NCBI RefSeq assembly: GCF_900451195.1
Contig: NZ_UGHR01000001.1
Coordinates: 1,488,001 to 1,552,000, forward strand
From: Iodobacter fluviatilis
Lineage (GTDB): Bacteria; Pseudomonadota; Gammaproteobacteria; Burkholderiales; Chitinibacteraceae
DNA length: 64,000 nucleotides
Reading direction: 5' to 3'
A model generated the notes under the pieces. It ran no database searches, had not been told where the DNA came from, and saw only the letters and a program-made list of their open reading frames with translations. Positions 62,906 to 64,000 of the stretch are shown piece by piece. The number at the start of each line of letters is the position of its first letter. The stretch's first letter is position 1. Both the position numbers and the translations under genes were made by a program.

Positions 62906-64000
62906 TTAAAACTTGTAATTCGCCTTGGCATACCAGCTACGGCCACTTGGGGATGTGTACTTAGGATCGAAACCCACTTGGAAGTGATCGGCCTGATTGG
63001 TGAAAGGTGGATCGGTATCAAACAGGTTTTTCACACCTAAAGTCAGCTCAATGCTCTTGGTACGGTATGTGCCTTGTAGGCCCCAAGTGCTGTAAGCCTC
63101 AACGGTACGATTGACTTGTGATTCCGCACCGGTTTTAGGGTCGACGTAAGTCACTTGGTTTTGGTCGATATAGCTGGATGTTAGATTGTTGGTGAGCGAA
63201 GCACCCCATTCAGCCATATTCCAGGACAGCGTCAGATTGTGTCTCCAGCGTGGGTTCATGCCAAGGTCAATATACTGGCCAACGCTGTCAAAGAAAGCGC
63301 CATCTTTTTCACGCTGATACTCGTTGGTGATGGTGTAAGTGCCTTCTAAGCCGATGCGGAAAGTGCCGTACTCTGTTTTTGGCAGCGCGGCTAAGATAGA
63401 AACATCTAGGCCATCGGTGCGTAGTTCGCCCAGATTCAGTGATTTGGAATCGATATAGTCAATTTGTCCTGGCAAACCTGCGGCAATATCCGCAGCAGTA
63501 CGTGCTTTACGAATCACTTTATCTTTGTACTTGGCATAATCCCCCATGATGGTGGAGTCGGAAATGGTGTCGATCCGGTCTTTGATATTGATATTCCAGT
63601 AATCAACGCCCAGTGAGAAGTTTTTTACTGGCTCTATCAGGAAACCAAAGGTGTAGTTAGTGGATAACTCAGGTGTGAGCGATTTGCTGCCGCCTTGCAC
63701 CAGGTTTAATTGCAAATTGCAATCGAGCGGGCTCTTGGTTGCTGCGCAGCGTTCAGGATCGTTGTAATTCGGCCCGGTATTGGTTTTGCTGCTTGGGCGG
63801 TTTAAATCGTCCAGGGTAGGGGCGTGATAACCGGTGCTGATCGAGCCACGTAACACCACTTCATCGATGGGCTGATAACGGAAGCTCACCTTAGGATTGG
63901 TGGTGCTGCCCATATCGTCGTAATGGTCGTAACGTAGCGCAGCTTGCAGTTCCAGATTTTTCAGTACCGGGACGACTACTTCGGCAAAGCCGGCATAGAC
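62906..64000 (-). CDS. TonB-dependent outer-membrane receptor (partial, C-terminal part)
   Basis: The C-terminal ~364 residues of a TonB-dependent receptor, running off the right edge; the frame continues past the ATG at 63913 with AGFAEVVVPVLKNLELQAALRYDHYDD-type sequence, so that ATG is not the true start. Beta-strand patterns such as SVSFRYQPIDEVVLRGSISTGYHAPTLDDLNRPS, NFSLGVDYWNINIKDRI and the terminal strand RSWYAKANYKF (ending in Phe) are typical; elements are given as shortened examples. The plug and TonB box lie outside the window. It is convergent with the RiPP operon; whether it imports a related compound is open. Confidence 0.9.
   Translation of the reverse strand, partial: VYAGFAEVVVPVLKNLELQAALRYDHYDDMGSTTNPKVSFRYQPIDEVVLRGSISTGYHAPTLDDLNRPSSKTNTGPNYNDPERCAATKSPLDCNLQLNLVQGGSKSLTPELSTNYTFGFLIEPVKNFSLGVDYWNINIKDRIDTISDSTIMGDYAKYKDKVIRKARTAADIAAGLPGQIDYIDSKSLNLGELRTDGLDVSILAALPKTEYGTFRIGLEGTYTITNEYQREKDGAFFDSVGQYIDLGMNPRWRHNLTLSWNMAEWGASLTNNLTSSYIDQNQVTYVDPKTGAESQVNRTVEAYSTWGLQGTYRTKSIELTLGVKNLFDTDPPFTNQADHFQVGFDPKYTSPSGRSWYAKANYKF

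Noticed and set aside
1..64000. CRISPR arrays, tRNA, rRNA, prophage or insertion-sequence transposase genes
   Set aside because: I saw no regularly spaced repeats, no tRNA-like cloverleaf and no transposase or integrase-like protein in any frame.

Overview
The window looks like chromosome from a Gram-negative betaproteobacterium, most likely order Neisseriales (Chromobacteriaceae / Iodobacter-like). That placement is inference from overall gene flavour: ubiCA, a clade-3-type catalase, a glgC-glgA-glgP block, a Cpx-like stress operon, many lipoproteins and outer-membrane proteins. No rRNA or tRNA gene is present to anchor it. Nothing here looks like a plasmid or prophage.

Layout. 1-1.1 kb: 5' part of recQ (minus strand). 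1.3-1.6 kb: first copy of a dispersed intergenic repeat. 1.7-10 kb: isochorismatase-fold hydrolase, catalase, a secreted ImpA/M60-type metalloprotease lipoprotein, a Sel1-repeat protein and a CpdB/UshA-type periplasmic nucleotidase. 10.5-18.3 kb: an FAD-dependent oxidoreductase, then glycogen metabolism (glgC, glgA, glgP) with a repeat copy flanked by inverted repeats between glgA and glgP. 18.5-24.3 kb: an orphan C5-cytosine DNA methyltransferase, nudF, an exported protein, ubiA/ubiC, a periplasmic binding protein and a GNAT acetyltransferase. 24.4-27.4 kb: a CpxP / OmpR-type regulator / histidine kinase operon split by a third repeat copy. 27.7-33.2 kb: ridA, then a MarR-regulated AaeXAB-like efflux operon with a NodT-type outer-membrane channel. 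33.4-41 kb: a two-domain M16 protease and a four-gene operon (FAD/NAD(P)-binding protein, YbfB-type MFS, GST, MOSC). 41-45.1 kb: ABC permease/ATPase and the divergent esterase tesA.

46.3-62.8 kb is the most interesting part: a RiPP (lanthipeptide-like) island preceded by about 1.2 kb of very AT-rich DNA. It holds two small paralogous precursor peptides, a class III lanthipeptide synthetase (LanKC: lyase, kinase and zinc-less cyclase domains), a TolC-type outer-membrane channel, and the three-part NHLM-type export set (HlyD adaptor, C39-peptidase ABC exporter, second ABC exporter). Upstream lie a membrane sensor without output domain, a sensor-HAMP-MFS fusion and an orphan substrate-binding protein; a second orphan substrate-binding lipoprotein closes the cluster. 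The precursor leaders carry a class III LanKC recognition motif (LDLQ) overlapping a double-glycine C39 cleavage site, which links maturation to export in one short segment. The inferred pathway is: LanKC dehydrates and cyclises the WSTVSNxC core, the C39 exporter cuts after GG and moves the product through HlyD and TolC out of the cell, while the sensor/MFS/binding-protein set may sense or remove the product. The HlyD gene has a one-base frameshift in a T5 run. A TonB-dependent receptor (3' part) runs off the right edge on the minus strand.
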